Of a stretch of DNA of 64,000 nt, positions 26,219 to 35,094 are shown piece by piece; the first letter of the stretch is position 1, and each line of letters starts with the position of its first letter. Below the pieces are notes generated by a model. That model had not been told where the DNA came from. It ran no database searches and worked only from the letters and a program-made list of their open reading frames with translations. Location: NCBI GenBank assembly GCA_002373775.1, contig DFJW01000007.1:1-64000 (forward strand), written 5' to 3'. Origin of the DNA: Ruminococcus flavefaciens. GTDB taxonomy: Bacteria; Bacillota; Clostridia; Oscillospirales; Ruminococcaceae. Made by a program: the position numbers and the translations under genes.

Positions 26219-28009
26219 TTGATACTGCTGTCGGCTCAGAATATTTCAAAGACATATATGGAGCGAAAGGTGCTGGACGATGTATCGTTCTTTCTGAATG
26301 AAGGGGACAAAGTCGGCATCATAGGAATAAACGGAACAGGCAAATCCACTCTGCTGAGGATACTTGCAGGGACAGAGGAGACAGATGCAGGAAATGTGGT
26401 CAGGACTAACGGCGTTAGACTGTCATATCTGCCACAGGTGCCTGAATTCGGCAGCAGCGGAAGTGTACTTGAACAGGTGCTCTCACATCTTCCGGCGGAC
26501 ATGAAGGATTCAAAGGAATTTGAGGCAAAGTCTGTGCTGGACAAACTCGGCATATCGGACTATAACCGTGATATAAGTACACTGTCAGGCGGAGAGAAGC
26601 GCCGTGCTGGAATAGCCGCTGCCCTTATACAGCCCAGTGATGTGCTCCTTCTTGACGAACCTACAAACCATATCGACAACGAGACAGCACAGCTTCTGGA
26701 AGATCTGCTTATGAAATACCGCGGAGCTATCGTAATGGTGACGCATGACAGATACTTCCTGAACAAAGTATGCAGCAGGATAGTTGAGATCGACAGAGGA
26801 AAACTCTATTCATGTGACGGAAGCTACAGCGATTATCTGTTGGTAAAAGCGCAGAGAGAGGCTGATGAAGAAGCTGCTGAGAGGAAGAACAAGTCCCTGT
26901 ACAGACGCGAACTTGAATGGATAAGCAGAGGAGCGCGGGCGCGTGGCACAAAATCCAAGGACAGGATAGAGCGCTTTGAGGCACTGAAGAACCGGGACAT
27001 CCCGATAGCACCTGAGAAACTCCAGCTTCGTTCAGTGTCATCAAGGCTTGGAAAAAAGACCATAGAGCTGGAAAATATCAGCAAGTCGATAGACGGCAAA
27101 CAGCTTATGACCGACTTTTCCTATATCATATCGCGAGATGCACGCATAGGCATAGTCGGACGCAACGGAGCAGGCAAAAGCACGTTCCTGAAGATGATAA
27201 TGGGAGAGGTCAGCCCGGATTCCGGAAGCATAATTATCGGCGATACGGTGAATATCGGCTACTTCTCGCAGGAATGTGAAAAAATGGATCCCGGCATGCG
27301 CGTGATAGAATACATACGCGAAACGGCAGACAGAGTCCAGACTCCCGACGGCACTGTGACGGCGTCGCAGATGCTGGAGCGTTTCCTGTTCACTCCCGAA
27401 CTTCAATGGAACCGGATCGAGAAGCTGTCAGGCGGCGAAAGGAAAAGACTGTACCTGCTGAAGATACTCATGACAGCGCCAAATGTCCTCCTTCTGGACG
27501 AGCCGACCAATGATCTTGATATCGCAACGCTGACCATACTGGAAGACTATCTTGAAGATTTCAGCGGAGCAGTCATAGCCGTATCTCATGACAGATACTT
27601 CCTTGATAAAATGGCAGATGAGATATTCGAATTCCGTGACGGAAACTGCATAAGATATAACGGCAACTATACAGATTATGCCGGGAAGGCAGCATCAGTG
27701 CATGATACGGAAGACAAGCCAAAGAAAAAAACTGAGAAAAAGGCGAGGGTGTATACCGGAAAGACAAAGCTGCGTTTTTCATTCAAGGAGCAGAGAGAGT
27801 ATGATACTATCGACGACGACATAGCCTCCCTTGAAGACCAGATATCAGCGGCTGAAAAAGAGATAGCAGCAAATCTTTCGGATTATGTGAAATTACAGGA
27901 ACTCACAGAGAAGAAGCAGGAGCTTGAATCAGAACTTGAAGAAAAAATGGAGCGGTGGGTGTACCTCAACGACCTTGCAGAGCGTATAGCGCGCGGAGAA
28001 ATGGTATAA
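26219..28009 (+). CDS. ABC-F family ATPase (ribosome-associated)
   Basis: This 596-residue protein has two ABC ATPase domains and no membrane segments, the ABC-F layout. First site: GINGTGKST, LSGGEKRR, LLLDEPTNH. Second site: GRNGAGKST, LSGGERKR, LLLDEPTND. The charged linker between them (around 210-270) would reach the ribosomal E/P site. A C-terminal coiled coil of about 75 residues (EEQ/K-rich, after a Lys-rich stretch) resembles Uup-type tails. ABC-F proteins rescue stalled ribosomes or give resistance to ribosome-targeting antibiotics; the exact subtype is not clear. I chose the TTG at 26219, 8 bases after GAGGAG, over a GTG at 26210 that overlaps that site. tatD follows 10 bases later. 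Confidence 0.9.
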   Translation: MILLSAQNISKTYMERKVLDDVSFFLNEGDKVGIIGINGTGKSTLLRILAGTEETDAGNVVRTNGVRLSYLPQVPEFGSSGSVLEQVLSHLPADMKDSKEFEAKSVLDKLGISDYNRDISTLSGGEKRRAGIAAALIQPSDVLLLDEPTNHIDNETAQLLEDLLMKYRGAIVMVTHDRYFLNKVCSRIVEIDRGKLYSCDGSYSDYLLVKAQREADEEAAERKNKSLYRRELEWISRGARARGTKSKDRIERFEALKNRDIPIAPEKLQLRSVSSRLGKKTIELENISKSIDGKQLMTDFSYIISRDARIGIVGRNGAGKSTFLKMIMGEVSPDSGSIIIGDTVNIGYFSQECEKMDPGMRVIEYIRETADRVQTPDGTVTASQMLERFLFTPELQWNRIEKLSGGERKRLYLLKILMTAPNVLLLDEPTNDLDIATLTILEDYLEDFSGAVIAVSHDRYFLDKMADEIFEFRDGNCIRYNGNYTDYAGKAASVHDTEDKPKKKTEKKARVYTGKTKLRFSFKEQREYDTIDDDIASLEDQISAAEKEIAANLSDYVKLQELTEKKQELESELEEKMERWVYLNDLAERIARGEMV

Positions 28010-28019
28010 AGGAGAAAAT

Positions 28020-28799
28020 ATGACTGAGTATTACGATATAGGGCTAAACCTGTTCTGTAAGCAGTATAAGGACAAGGAAAGAGTGATAAGCGAGGCAGCG
28101 GAACAGGGAGTGAGCTGCATCCTCACAGGTTCTGACATGAAGAGCAGCGAGGAGAGTGCTGCCTTCTGTGAAAGTCATGACTGTCTGTGTACATGCGGCA
28201 TACATCCACATTCTGCTGACAGTGCAAAGCCGGAGGACTTTGAGAGGATACGCGAACTCGTCCTCACGAACAGCAGGATAGCAGCCATAGGAGAGTGCGG
28301 ACTTGACTATGACCGTATGTTCTCGAAGAAAGAGAACCAGCTGCGCTGTTTTGAATCACACATCATTCTCGCGGAGGAATTGAACAAGCCGTTGTTCCTG
28401 CACGAAAGGGAAGCCTCTGAGGATTTCATAGCCTGTTTTTCGGAACACAGGGAAATATGCCGCCGTTCTGTAGTCCACTGCTTTACAGGTGACAGGAACG
28501 TACTTGAAAAGTATCTGCAAATGGGATTCAGCATAGGTATCACCGGCTGGATATGTGATGAAAGACGCGGAGGACCGCTCAGTGAAGCCGTCCGAATAAT
28601 ACCGGCTGACAGAGTAATGGCAGAGACGGACGCGCCCTATCTTACTCCGAGGAACATTCCGGGGCTTAGCCGGACAAATTTACCGCAGAACGTGAAATAC
28701 GTTGTATCGGCGCTTGCAGAGTGCATGGGGACAGATGAAAAGGAACTGAAAGTAAAGCTTCGTGAGAATACGAGACGCTTTTTCGGGATAGTTGAATGA
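28020..28799 (+). CDS. tatD: TatD family Mg2+-dependent DNase
   Basis: This 259-residue metal-dependent hydrolase closely follows E. coli TatD rather than YcfH. The N-terminus reads YDIGLNL instead of DTHxH. Further matches are CGIHPH, IGECGLDYDR, the HCFTG loop, IGITGWICDERRG and ETDAPYLTPR. TatD proteins are 3'-5' exonucleases implicated in oxidative DNA-damage repair. Its start lies 10 bases after the ABC-F stop with AAAGGAG, so the two are cotranscribed. The gene appears complete. Confidence 0.92.
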   Translation: MTEYYDIGLNLFCKQYKDKERVISEAAEQGVSCILTGSDMKSSEESAAFCESHDCLCTCGIHPHSADSAKPEDFERIRELVLTNSRIAAIGECGLDYDRMFSKKENQLRCFESHIILAEELNKPLFLHEREASEDFIACFSEHREICRRSVVHCFTGDRNVLEKYLQMGFSIGITGWICDERRGGPLSEAVRIIPADRVMAETDAPYLTPRNIPGLSRTNLPQNVKYVVSALAECMGTDEKELKVKLRENTRRFFGIVE

Positions 28800-28831
28800 A
28801 ACAAAAATGTGAAAAAATTCACAAACAGGTA

Positions 28832-28860
28832 TTGCATTTTCTATCCGGATGTGGTAGAAT
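28832..28860 (+). promoter_or_regulatory. Sigma-A promoter of the ThrE-type gene
   Basis: TTGCAT and TAGAAT with a 17-base spacer, 33 bases before the chosen start. Confidence 0.65.
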
Positions 28861-28892
28861 TATCATTGCTAATAATATATGGAGATGTGATA

Positions 28893-30215
28893 ATGAGTAA
28901 ATTCCGAAAACAGCATATGGCGATCGAATGGCACGACATGATAGATACCGATAATATACAGCCGGCAGTTGAAGCAACGCTGAAAGAGAAAGCAGCCCTC
29001 GTGGGAAGAGTAGGACTTATGATGCTTTCCGTAGGTACATGCGCATGGAGGGTAAGGGCGTCTATGAACAAGATATCCCGCGCACTTGGCATCACTTGCG
29101 TAGCAGATATCGGACTGCTTTCCATAGAGTACACCTGCATGGAAAAAGGCGAGACGTTCACCAATGCGATATCACTGTCAACGACAGGAGTAAACACTGA
29201 CAAGCTCAGTGCGCTTGAGTTTTTTGCAGACGGTTTCAAAGAGCGTGCAGAACGCTATTCAATGGAACAGTTCCACCGCATACTGGACAAGATAGGCTCA
29301 ATGTCAGGCAACTATAAGAGCTGGGATCTCGGGCTTGCATCCGGACTTGCGTGCTGTGCATTTACCTTCCTTCTTGGCGGAGGACCGGTTGAGATGATAT
29401 GCGCATTCTTCGGAGCAGGCATAGGCAATTTTGTCCGCAAGCTTCTTCTTGAACGTCACATAACGCTTTTCGCCAATGTTACCGCCGGAGTTGCAGCAGC
29501 ATGCAGCGTGTATGTACTGTGCATAAAGCTGGCAGAAATGCTGTTCGGGGTATCCGACCTGCATCAGGCGGGCTACATATGCTCAATGCTGTTCGTCATT
29601 CCCGGATTCCCGCTGATAACCGGAGGGATAGACCTGTCAAAGCTGGATATCCGTTCGGGACTTGAACGAGTGACATATGCTCTGCTGATAATATTCATGG
29701 CGACGGTGACAGGCTGGGCAGCAGCATCGGTATTCAGATTTGAACCCGGTGATTTTGCGGCACTGGAGATCGACGAACCGCTGTTGATAGCATTCAGGCT
29801 GATAACCAGCTTCTGCGGCGTATACGGATTCTCTCTCATGTTCAACAGCACACGCAAAATGGCAGTCACAGCAGGCATTATAGGCATGATAGCAAATACT
29901 CTTCGGCTTGAACTTATAGATCTTGCAGAACTTCCGGCAGGAGCTGCCGCATTTATCGGAGCCCTCTCGGCAGGACTCATGGCATCTGCGATCAAAAAGA
30001 AGATCGGCTGGCCGAGAATAACCCTGACAGTGCCTTCCATAGTCATCATGGTACCCGGCATGTTCATGTATAAAGGCGTGTATTTCATGGTGCAGAACGA
30101 TATAACAAGCGGTTCTATGTGGCTTACAAAAGCGATACTCATCGTAGCCTCACTTCCCCTTGGACTTGTATTTGCGCGAATACTCACAGACAACAATTTC
30201 AGAAAGAGCAGCTGA
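28893..30215 (+). CDS. ThrE-type threonine/serine exporter
   Basis: This 440-residue membrane protein joins the two parts of the ThrE family in one chain: an N-terminal hydrophilic domain (GLMMLSVGTCAWRV, SISTTG-like region) with helices from about 145, and a C-terminal helix bundle (about 300-435). In many Firmicutes these parts are two separate genes; here they are fused. ThrE proteins export threonine and serine by proton exchange. The start was set at the ATG at 28893, because GGAG lies 9 bases upstream and the promoter lies just before; an upstream in-frame extension would begin before the promoter. Confidence 0.82.
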   Translation: MSKFRKQHMAIEWHDMIDTDNIQPAVEATLKEKAALVGRVGLMMLSVGTCAWRVRASMNKISRALGITCVADIGLLSIEYTCMEKGETFTNAISLSTTGVNTDKLSALEFFADGFKERAERYSMEQFHRILDKIGSMSGNYKSWDLGLASGLACCAFTFLLGGGPVEMICAFFGAGIGNFVRKLLLERHITLFANVTAGVAAACSVYVLCIKLAEMLFGVSDLHQAGYICSMLFVIPGFPLITGGIDLSKLDIRSGLERVTYALLIIFMATVTGWAAASVFRFEPGDFAALEIDEPLLIAFRLITSFCGVYGFSLMFNSTRKMAVTAGIIGMIANTLRLELIDLAELPAGAAAFIGALSAGLMASAIKKKIGWPRITLTVPSIVIMVPGMFMYKGVYFMVQNDITSGSMWLTKAILIVASLPLGLVFARILTDNNFRKSS

Positions 30216-30221
30216 TAAAAG

Positions 30222-30262
30222 TAAACTCCCGGAGCAGCAGGATCGCTGACCGGGAGTTTTTA
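30222..30262. terminator. Terminator after ThrE-type gene
   Basis: AACTCCCGG pairs with CCGGGAGTT, with TTTTT on the plus side and a weaker T-rich stretch on the minus side, so it may serve both this gene and the minus-strand operon. Confidence 0.85.
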
Positions 30263-30264
30263 TG

Positions 30265-30298
30265 TAGTGGAGCAGGGACGGCATTCCGCCGCCCGGAA
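30265..30298. repeat. Short GC-rich palindromic repeat, copy 2
   Basis: GGACGGCATTCCGCCGCCCGG is a near match to the element at 104..134, with the same flanking GTAG and hairpin core. Confidence 0.5.
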
Positions 30299-30337
30299 GT
30301 CATGAAATAGTAAATCCGGCGGTAAAGTTCACGCTGC

Positions 30338-31498
30338 TTACAGCATGATAGCATCGACAGCTTTTTTCAGCCTTCTGAGACCGTCTTCAAGAAGAGATGC
30401 AGGGCAGGCTATGTTCATTCTCAGAAAGCAGCCGCGTTCACCGTATTGTCTGCCGTCTGAAAGGTACAGCCCGGTTTTCTGACGGATGCGTTTTGCAAGT
30501 TCAGAAGATGTGAGCCCGATATCTGAACAGTCGAGCCACAGCAGATAAGTTGCATCAGAAGGCATCAGTTTAACAGCCGGTATCTCTTTTTCGAGGAACT
30601 CAGCAGTGCGTTTCTTATTCCTGAGCAGGTATTCTCTCAGTTCATCCAGCCAGTCACCGCCTTTGGTAAAGGCAGCAACAGCAGCATCGACCGCGAATAC
30701 ATTCGGTTCAGCGACTTCGTCAGTATTCAGAGCACGCCATACTTTGTGCCTGAGACGGACATCCGGAATAACGACAGCCGAAGTCTGTATGCCTGCGAGA
30801 TTGAACGCTTTAGTCGGAGACACGCATATTATGCAGTTCTTGCGGCATTTCTCCGATACTGAAGCGTATGGGACATAATCTTTTCCGGGATCGGTGATAT
30901 CGCAGTGTATCTCGTCACTGAGTACAGTTACACCATATTTCTCTGCCAGTTCACCGATGCGTTCCAGTTCCTGTCTGTTCCATATGCGTCCCACGGGGTT
31001 ATGCGGATTGCAAAGGAGCATGAGAGATGTCTGCGGATCGGAAAGAGCTTTTTCCAGTGCAGTCCAGTCTGGAAAGCAGCTGTCTTTTTCATACACAAGA
31101 GGGACTTCCAGTACGTTCCTTCCGTTATTGCGAATGCAGTTATAGAATATATTGTACACCGGAGTCATAATGAGCACATTTTCTCCGGGAGTAGTGAGTT
31201 TGCGTATGCAGCTTGAAATGGTGGGTATCACGCCTGTACTGAATAACAGTTCGTGCCTTTTGTATTCGACATTATGGCGATCTTTCCACCAGTTTATGTA
31301 GGCGTCGTACCATTTGTCAGGAATAGTAGTATACCCGTATATGCCATGCCATGCACGCATAACGAGAGCTTCGGTAACAGCCGGAGCAGTATTGAAATCC
31401 ATATCAGCCACCCACATCGGGAGCTCGCCTTTTCTGACATCCCATTTAAGAGCGTAAGTACCTTTTCTGTCAGTGAAAGAATCAAAGTCGTATCTCAT
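30338..31498 (-). CDS. PatB/MalY-type PLP C-S lyase
   Basis: This 386-residue fold-type I PLP enzyme matches the MalY/PatB branch, which cleaves cystathionine or cysteine to homocysteine or sulfide, ammonia and pyruvate. Family features are WVADMDF near the N-terminus, CNPHNPVGR, SDEIHCD, the PLP lysine in SPTKAFNLAG, and the C-terminal FLRMNIACP. It begins 23 bases after the stop of the helicase gene with GGAAAAGGAA as ribosome binding site and has no evident promoter of its own, so it is probably the last gene of the TerB operon. A functional link to that system is not obvious. Confidence 0.87.
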   Translation of the reverse strand: MRYDFDSFTDRKGTYALKWDVRKGELPMWVADMDFNTAPAVTEALVMRAWHGIYGYTTIPDKWYDAYINWWKDRHNVEYKRHELLFSTGVIPTISSCIRKLTTPGENVLIMTPVYNIFYNCIRNNGRNVLEVPLVYEKDSCFPDWTALEKALSDPQTSLMLLCNPHNPVGRIWNRQELERIGELAEKYGVTVLSDEIHCDITDPGKDYVPYASVSEKCRKNCIICVSPTKAFNLAGIQTSAVVIPDVRLRHKVWRALNTDEVAEPNVFAVDAAVAAFTKGGDWLDELREYLLRNKKRTAEFLEKEIPAVKLMPSDATYLLWLDCSDIGLTSSELAKRIRQKTGLYLSDGRQYGERGCFLRMNIACPASLLEDGLRRLKKAVDAIML

Positions 31499-31521
31499 AG
31501 CGAATTCCTTTTCCGGTCAGT

Positions 31522-33768
31522 TCAATGGTCCTGACCTGCAAATTTTTTCCATTCAAGTATTCTTTGCTTCATGCCGTCAGTATCGAGGATACCGTAGGCA
31601 AAGCCTTTGCGGACAAGTTCTTCCGGGAGGTATTCATCGTATTTTTCAAATACGGGAACTTCGCCCGGATAAACGAGTTCCAGCGGATCAAATTCTTTTT
31701 CGGCTTCTTCTGTCACTATCCTGTAGAATTCTTCCGGAGAGACCTTCATAGTGAACTGTATGAAATAAGGCCTTGAGGAGTCCATGCCTTTGAGACCGAG
31801 CCGGTCACCGCACTTAATTTTGAGAAATCTTTCCAGAGCGAGGAAGGCATAAGTACCCAGCCACGGCAGCAGGCACCACATACTTCCGCCGAGACAGATC
31901 AGCGGATCGTCGGTTATGCCCGAATTTCTCGCAGTATTTCGTGCCTGACCGAGTCTCAGCACGGCATTTTTCATCAGGTAATGGTAGCTCTTGTCTTCCC
32001 TCAGGACTTCGCGCATTCTCAGAAGTATCTTTGTGTTTATGTCTCCCGGACACTCACCGAAGTATGCCGGCACTTTGCCTTTTATCTGTTCACAGTAGAC
32101 CAGTCTGCGCTTGTGGTCAACTTCTTCGACTATCCATACATGTCCTGCAATGGCGACTTTTTCTCCCACCGGAGGCGGCATTACGATAGTTCCCAGTTCC
32201 TGACTTCCCCAGCGCACGGTATATTCTTCATTCTCCTGAAAGACTGCATAGAATTTGAAGCTGTTGATTATTCTCTCGCCTGCAAGACCTACGATCAGAC
32301 CGCCTTCTTCGGTACGCTGGATGTGCTCATTATCAATAAGATGCAGGAGGAGACATTTATAATCCTCCTTGCTGATCCTGTGAAAGTATTTCAGAGTAAG
32401 GACTTTAGAAGCAAGCTGAGCAGCAGTGAGTTCACCGCATGAAGCCAGCGTGCTCATAGTCTGATGATAAAGCAGTGAGTAGGGGAGACGGTCGAGTTTC
32501 GGAGGCTCCACCCATTTTTCTTCAAGGTACACCTGTATGAGTGCTATTGCCTGCATCAGCTTCCACGGCATAGTTTCCGGAAGCATTGAACGGGGCTCGG
32601 GCATTTCCTCTCTGATAACGAACCACATCTCAGGCGGAAGATCACGTCTGCCTGTTCTGCCCATACGCTGGAGAAATGAGGATACAGTGAAAGGCGCATC
32701 TATCTGGAACGCCCGTTCAAGTCTGCCAATGTCAATGCCGAGTTCAAGAGTAGCAGTGGTGCAGGTGGTCATGAAGACATCCTCATCCTTCATAGCAGCC
32801 TCAGCAGTTTCACGGTAAGCAGCAGAGAGATTGCCGTGGTGTATCAGGAACCTGTCAGGTTCGTGTTTTGCCTCACAGTAAGACCTGAGAGTAGTGGTCA
32901 CAGCTTCGCATTCTTCTCGCGAATTAACGAATACAAGACATTTCTTGCCTTTGGTGTGTTCGAATATATATGCCATACCGGCATCAGCGTGTTCAGGAGC
33001 AGTATCTGTACTGCTGTCGAGCACAGGCAGCGCCTCAACATCCTTTTTCTCATCTTTCATATCCTGCTGAGAGATATAGAAATGCTCGGCAGATATACGC
33101 CATTTGACGCCTTTTGCCTGTATTTTCGGGATCACAGTCCCTCTTCCTGTGCCGGCAGCAAGGAACTCGCCGGCAGCTTCCGGATCACCGATAGTAGCGG
33201 AAAGACCGATGCGTCTCGGATTGACACCTGCGAGCTTTGAAAGTCTTTCGATGAGGCAGAGTGTCTGACCTCCGCGGTCACCGCGCATGAGCGAGTGAAC
33301 TTCGTCAATAACGATGAACCGCAGATCACCGAACAGCCTGCTGATCGCCGAGTGTTTCCGCAGGAGCATAGCTTCCAGTGATTCGGGCGTTATCTGCAAT
33401 ATGCCGGAAGGAGACTTCATCATTTTGTTTTTGTGAGACTGCGCCACATCGCCGTGCCAGTGCCAGACGGGGATATCAGCTTCCTCGCAGAGCTCATTGA
33501 GCCTCATGAACTGATCATTTATCAGTGCTTTGAGAGGTCCGATGTATATAGCCCCCACAGAGCGCGGCATGTCCTCGGAAAAAAGAGTAAGTATCGGGAA
33601 GAAAGCAGCTTCTGTCTTGCCGGATGCAGTAGAAGCCGTCAGCAGGACATTTTCGTCAGTGTTGAATATCGCGTCACCGGCAGCAGCCTGTACAGCCCTC
33701 AGCGATTCCCAGTTGTGGCTGTATATATAGTCCTGTATGAAAGGCGCATAGCGGTCGAATATACTCAT
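31522..33768 (-). CDS. Lhr-like DEVH superfamily 2 helicase
   Basis: This 748-residue helicase has Walker A TASTASGKTEAAF (about 44-56), IGPLKALIND, the DEVH box in IDEVHSLMRGDRGG, LSATIGD, VFVNSREE and motif VI QRMGRTGRR, followed by a long C-terminal region of about 350 residues. The order and spacing fit the Lhr class and the BREX-associated helicase BrxHI. It starts 2 bases after the ATPase gene, so translation is coupled. Together with the ATPase and the TerB-N/TerB-C protein it forms a three-gene set proposed in the comparative-genomics literature as a DNA-processing stress or defence system. Direct biochemical function is unknown. Confidence 0.88.
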   Translation of the reverse strand: MSIFDRYAPFIQDYIYSHNWESLRAVQAAAGDAIFNTDENVLLTASTASGKTEAAFFPILTLFSEDMPRSVGAIYIGPLKALINDQFMRLNELCEEADIPVWHWHGDVAQSHKNKMMKSPSGILQITPESLEAMLLRKHSAISRLFGDLRFIVIDEVHSLMRGDRGGQTLCLIERLSKLAGVNPRRIGLSATIGDPEAAGEFLAAGTGRGTVIPKIQAKGVKWRISAEHFYISQQDMKDEKKDVEALPVLDSSTDTAPEHADAGMAYIFEHTKGKKCLVFVNSREECEAVTTTLRSYCEAKHEPDRFLIHHGNLSAAYRETAEAAMKDEDVFMTTCTTATLELGIDIGRLERAFQIDAPFTVSSFLQRMGRTGRRDLPPEMWFVIREEMPEPRSMLPETMPWKLMQAIALIQVYLEEKWVEPPKLDRLPYSLLYHQTMSTLASCGELTAAQLASKVLTLKYFHRISKEDYKCLLLHLIDNEHIQRTEEGGLIVGLAGERIINSFKFYAVFQENEEYTVRWGSQELGTIVMPPPVGEKVAIAGHVWIVEEVDHKRRLVYCEQIKGKVPAYFGECPGDINTKILLRMREVLREDKSYHYLMKNAVLRLGQARNTARNSGITDDPLICLGGSMWCLLPWLGTYAFLALERFLKIKCGDRLGLKGMDSSRPYFIQFTMKVSPEEFYRIVTEEAEKEFDPLELVYPGEVPVFEKYDEYLPEELVRKGFAYGILDTDGMKQRILEWKKFAGQDH

Positions 33769-33770
33769 TG

Positions 33771-35084
33771 TCAGACCTCGAATTCAGCGAAATCGTCGTC
33801 AGTTTCCTCATTGCCTGCATCGGAAACTGCATTGCCGCAGACAGATGAGATAAGGTCACTGACGTCAATTGACGGCTGCTGATAAACGATATCAAGCAGC
33901 TCGATATAATCGCGTATGACTTCACGGGGAGTGATATGGCTGTCTGAACCGATGCGTCCGAATTCAAGCTGAATGAAGCCGATCATGTCCTCCTGACTGA
34001 TCTTAGGTTCATATCCGAATAGCTGAGAATGGATGTCGGTGAGTTTTTCGATAAGCACCAGCATCTCTTCATAGGTCAGCGGGACGAGGTGGATGACAGG
34101 GGCAAGCATATCCTTCATGCCTTCTCTGCCGAATCTGCCCTCAGCGAGACGCGAACGGAGAGCCTCGTAGCTGTAGACGCCTCTTCGCGTATCCTCAATG
34201 CACTGAGGAGTGCCGCCCATTATGATACCGAGGTATTTTGCCTTTCCCTGAAGGGTGTCATTATACATAGTGAGGATCTTTTCGTAATTGTACTGTCTTG
34301 TGATAGAGTTTGGTATTTTGTAGATATTCACAAGTTCGTCTATGAGCACGAGCAGACCGCTGTAGCCGGCTTTTTTCAGGAATGCGGCGAACAGCTTTAT
34401 ATATTCGTACCAGTCATCATCCGAGATGATGATATTGATACCTAAGTCGTTTTTGGCTTCCGTCTTGGTAGTATATTCACCTCTGAACCATTTTACGACC
34501 TTGGATTTTTCCTCATCGCATCCGCTTATGCAGGCGCGGTAATAGATCGTCAGGAGCCTTGCGAAATCGAAACCGTGTACCATTTCGCTGAGTGCATTTA
34601 TGACTTCGAATATTTTCTTCTCAACAGCCTTGCTGAATTCAGCAGAATCAGTTGAAAGACCTGTCTCAGCAGCAGTTTCGGACTGCACGCTGCTTATCCA
34701 GCGGTCGAGTATAAGAGTAAGTGCGCCGCCGTCAGGACGGGTTTTAGTAGACATATTGCGGATCAGTTCTTTATATGTAGCAAGTCCCTGACCTTTTGTT
34801 CCCTGCAAACGGCGTTCAGGCGAGAGGTCGGCATCTACCACGACGAAATTCCTATCCATGACATGACTTCGGATAGTCTGGAGCATGAAGCTCTTTCCGC
34901 TGCCGTATTTGCCGACGATGAATCTGAAAGCAGCACCGCCCTCAGAGATGATCTCAACGTCGTGGAGCAGAGCGTTTATCTCGTCCGTTCTGCCGACAGT
35001 GATATATGGGAGACCTGTCCTCGGGACAACTCCGCCTTTAAGGGAATTGATGACCGCTGAAGCGATCCTTCTGGGGATTTTCAT
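33771..35084 (-). CDS. BrxD-like P-loop ATPase (DUF2791 type)
   Basis: This 437-residue ATPase begins MKIPRRIASAVINSLKGG and continues with VPRTGLPYITVGRTDEI, the characteristic N-terminal block of BREX-type ATP-binding proteins (BrxC/BrxD family). Walker A is GKYGSGKS (58-65), and LLVLIDELVNIY is a Walker B strand. Further conserved-looking pieces are GIIMGGTPQCIED and VHLVPLTYEEM. I chose the ATG at 35084, which follows GAAGGTG and lies 10 bases after the TerB gene stop; an in-frame upstream start would overlap that gene. It is expected to work with the helicase, perhaps loading it on DNA. No other BREX genes (PglX methylase, PglZ phosphatase) are present. Confidence 0.85.
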   Translation of the reverse strand: MKIPRRIASAVINSLKGGVVPRTGLPYITVGRTDEINALLHDVEIISEGGAAFRFIVGKYGSGKSFMLQTIRSHVMDRNFVVVDADLSPERRLQGTKGQGLATYKELIRNMSTKTRPDGGALTLILDRWISSVQSETAAETGLSTDSAEFSKAVEKKIFEVINALSEMVHGFDFARLLTIYYRACISGCDEEKSKVVKWFRGEYTTKTEAKNDLGINIIISDDDWYEYIKLFAAFLKKAGYSGLLVLIDELVNIYKIPNSITRQYNYEKILTMYNDTLQGKAKYLGIIMGGTPQCIEDTRRGVYSYEALRSRLAEGRFGREGMKDMLAPVIHLVPLTYEEMLVLIEKLTDIHSQLFGYEPKISQEDMIGFIQLEFGRIGSDSHITPREVIRDYIELLDIVYQQPSIDVSDLISSVCGNAVSDAGNEETDDDFAEFEV

Positions 35085-35094
35085 AATAACACCT

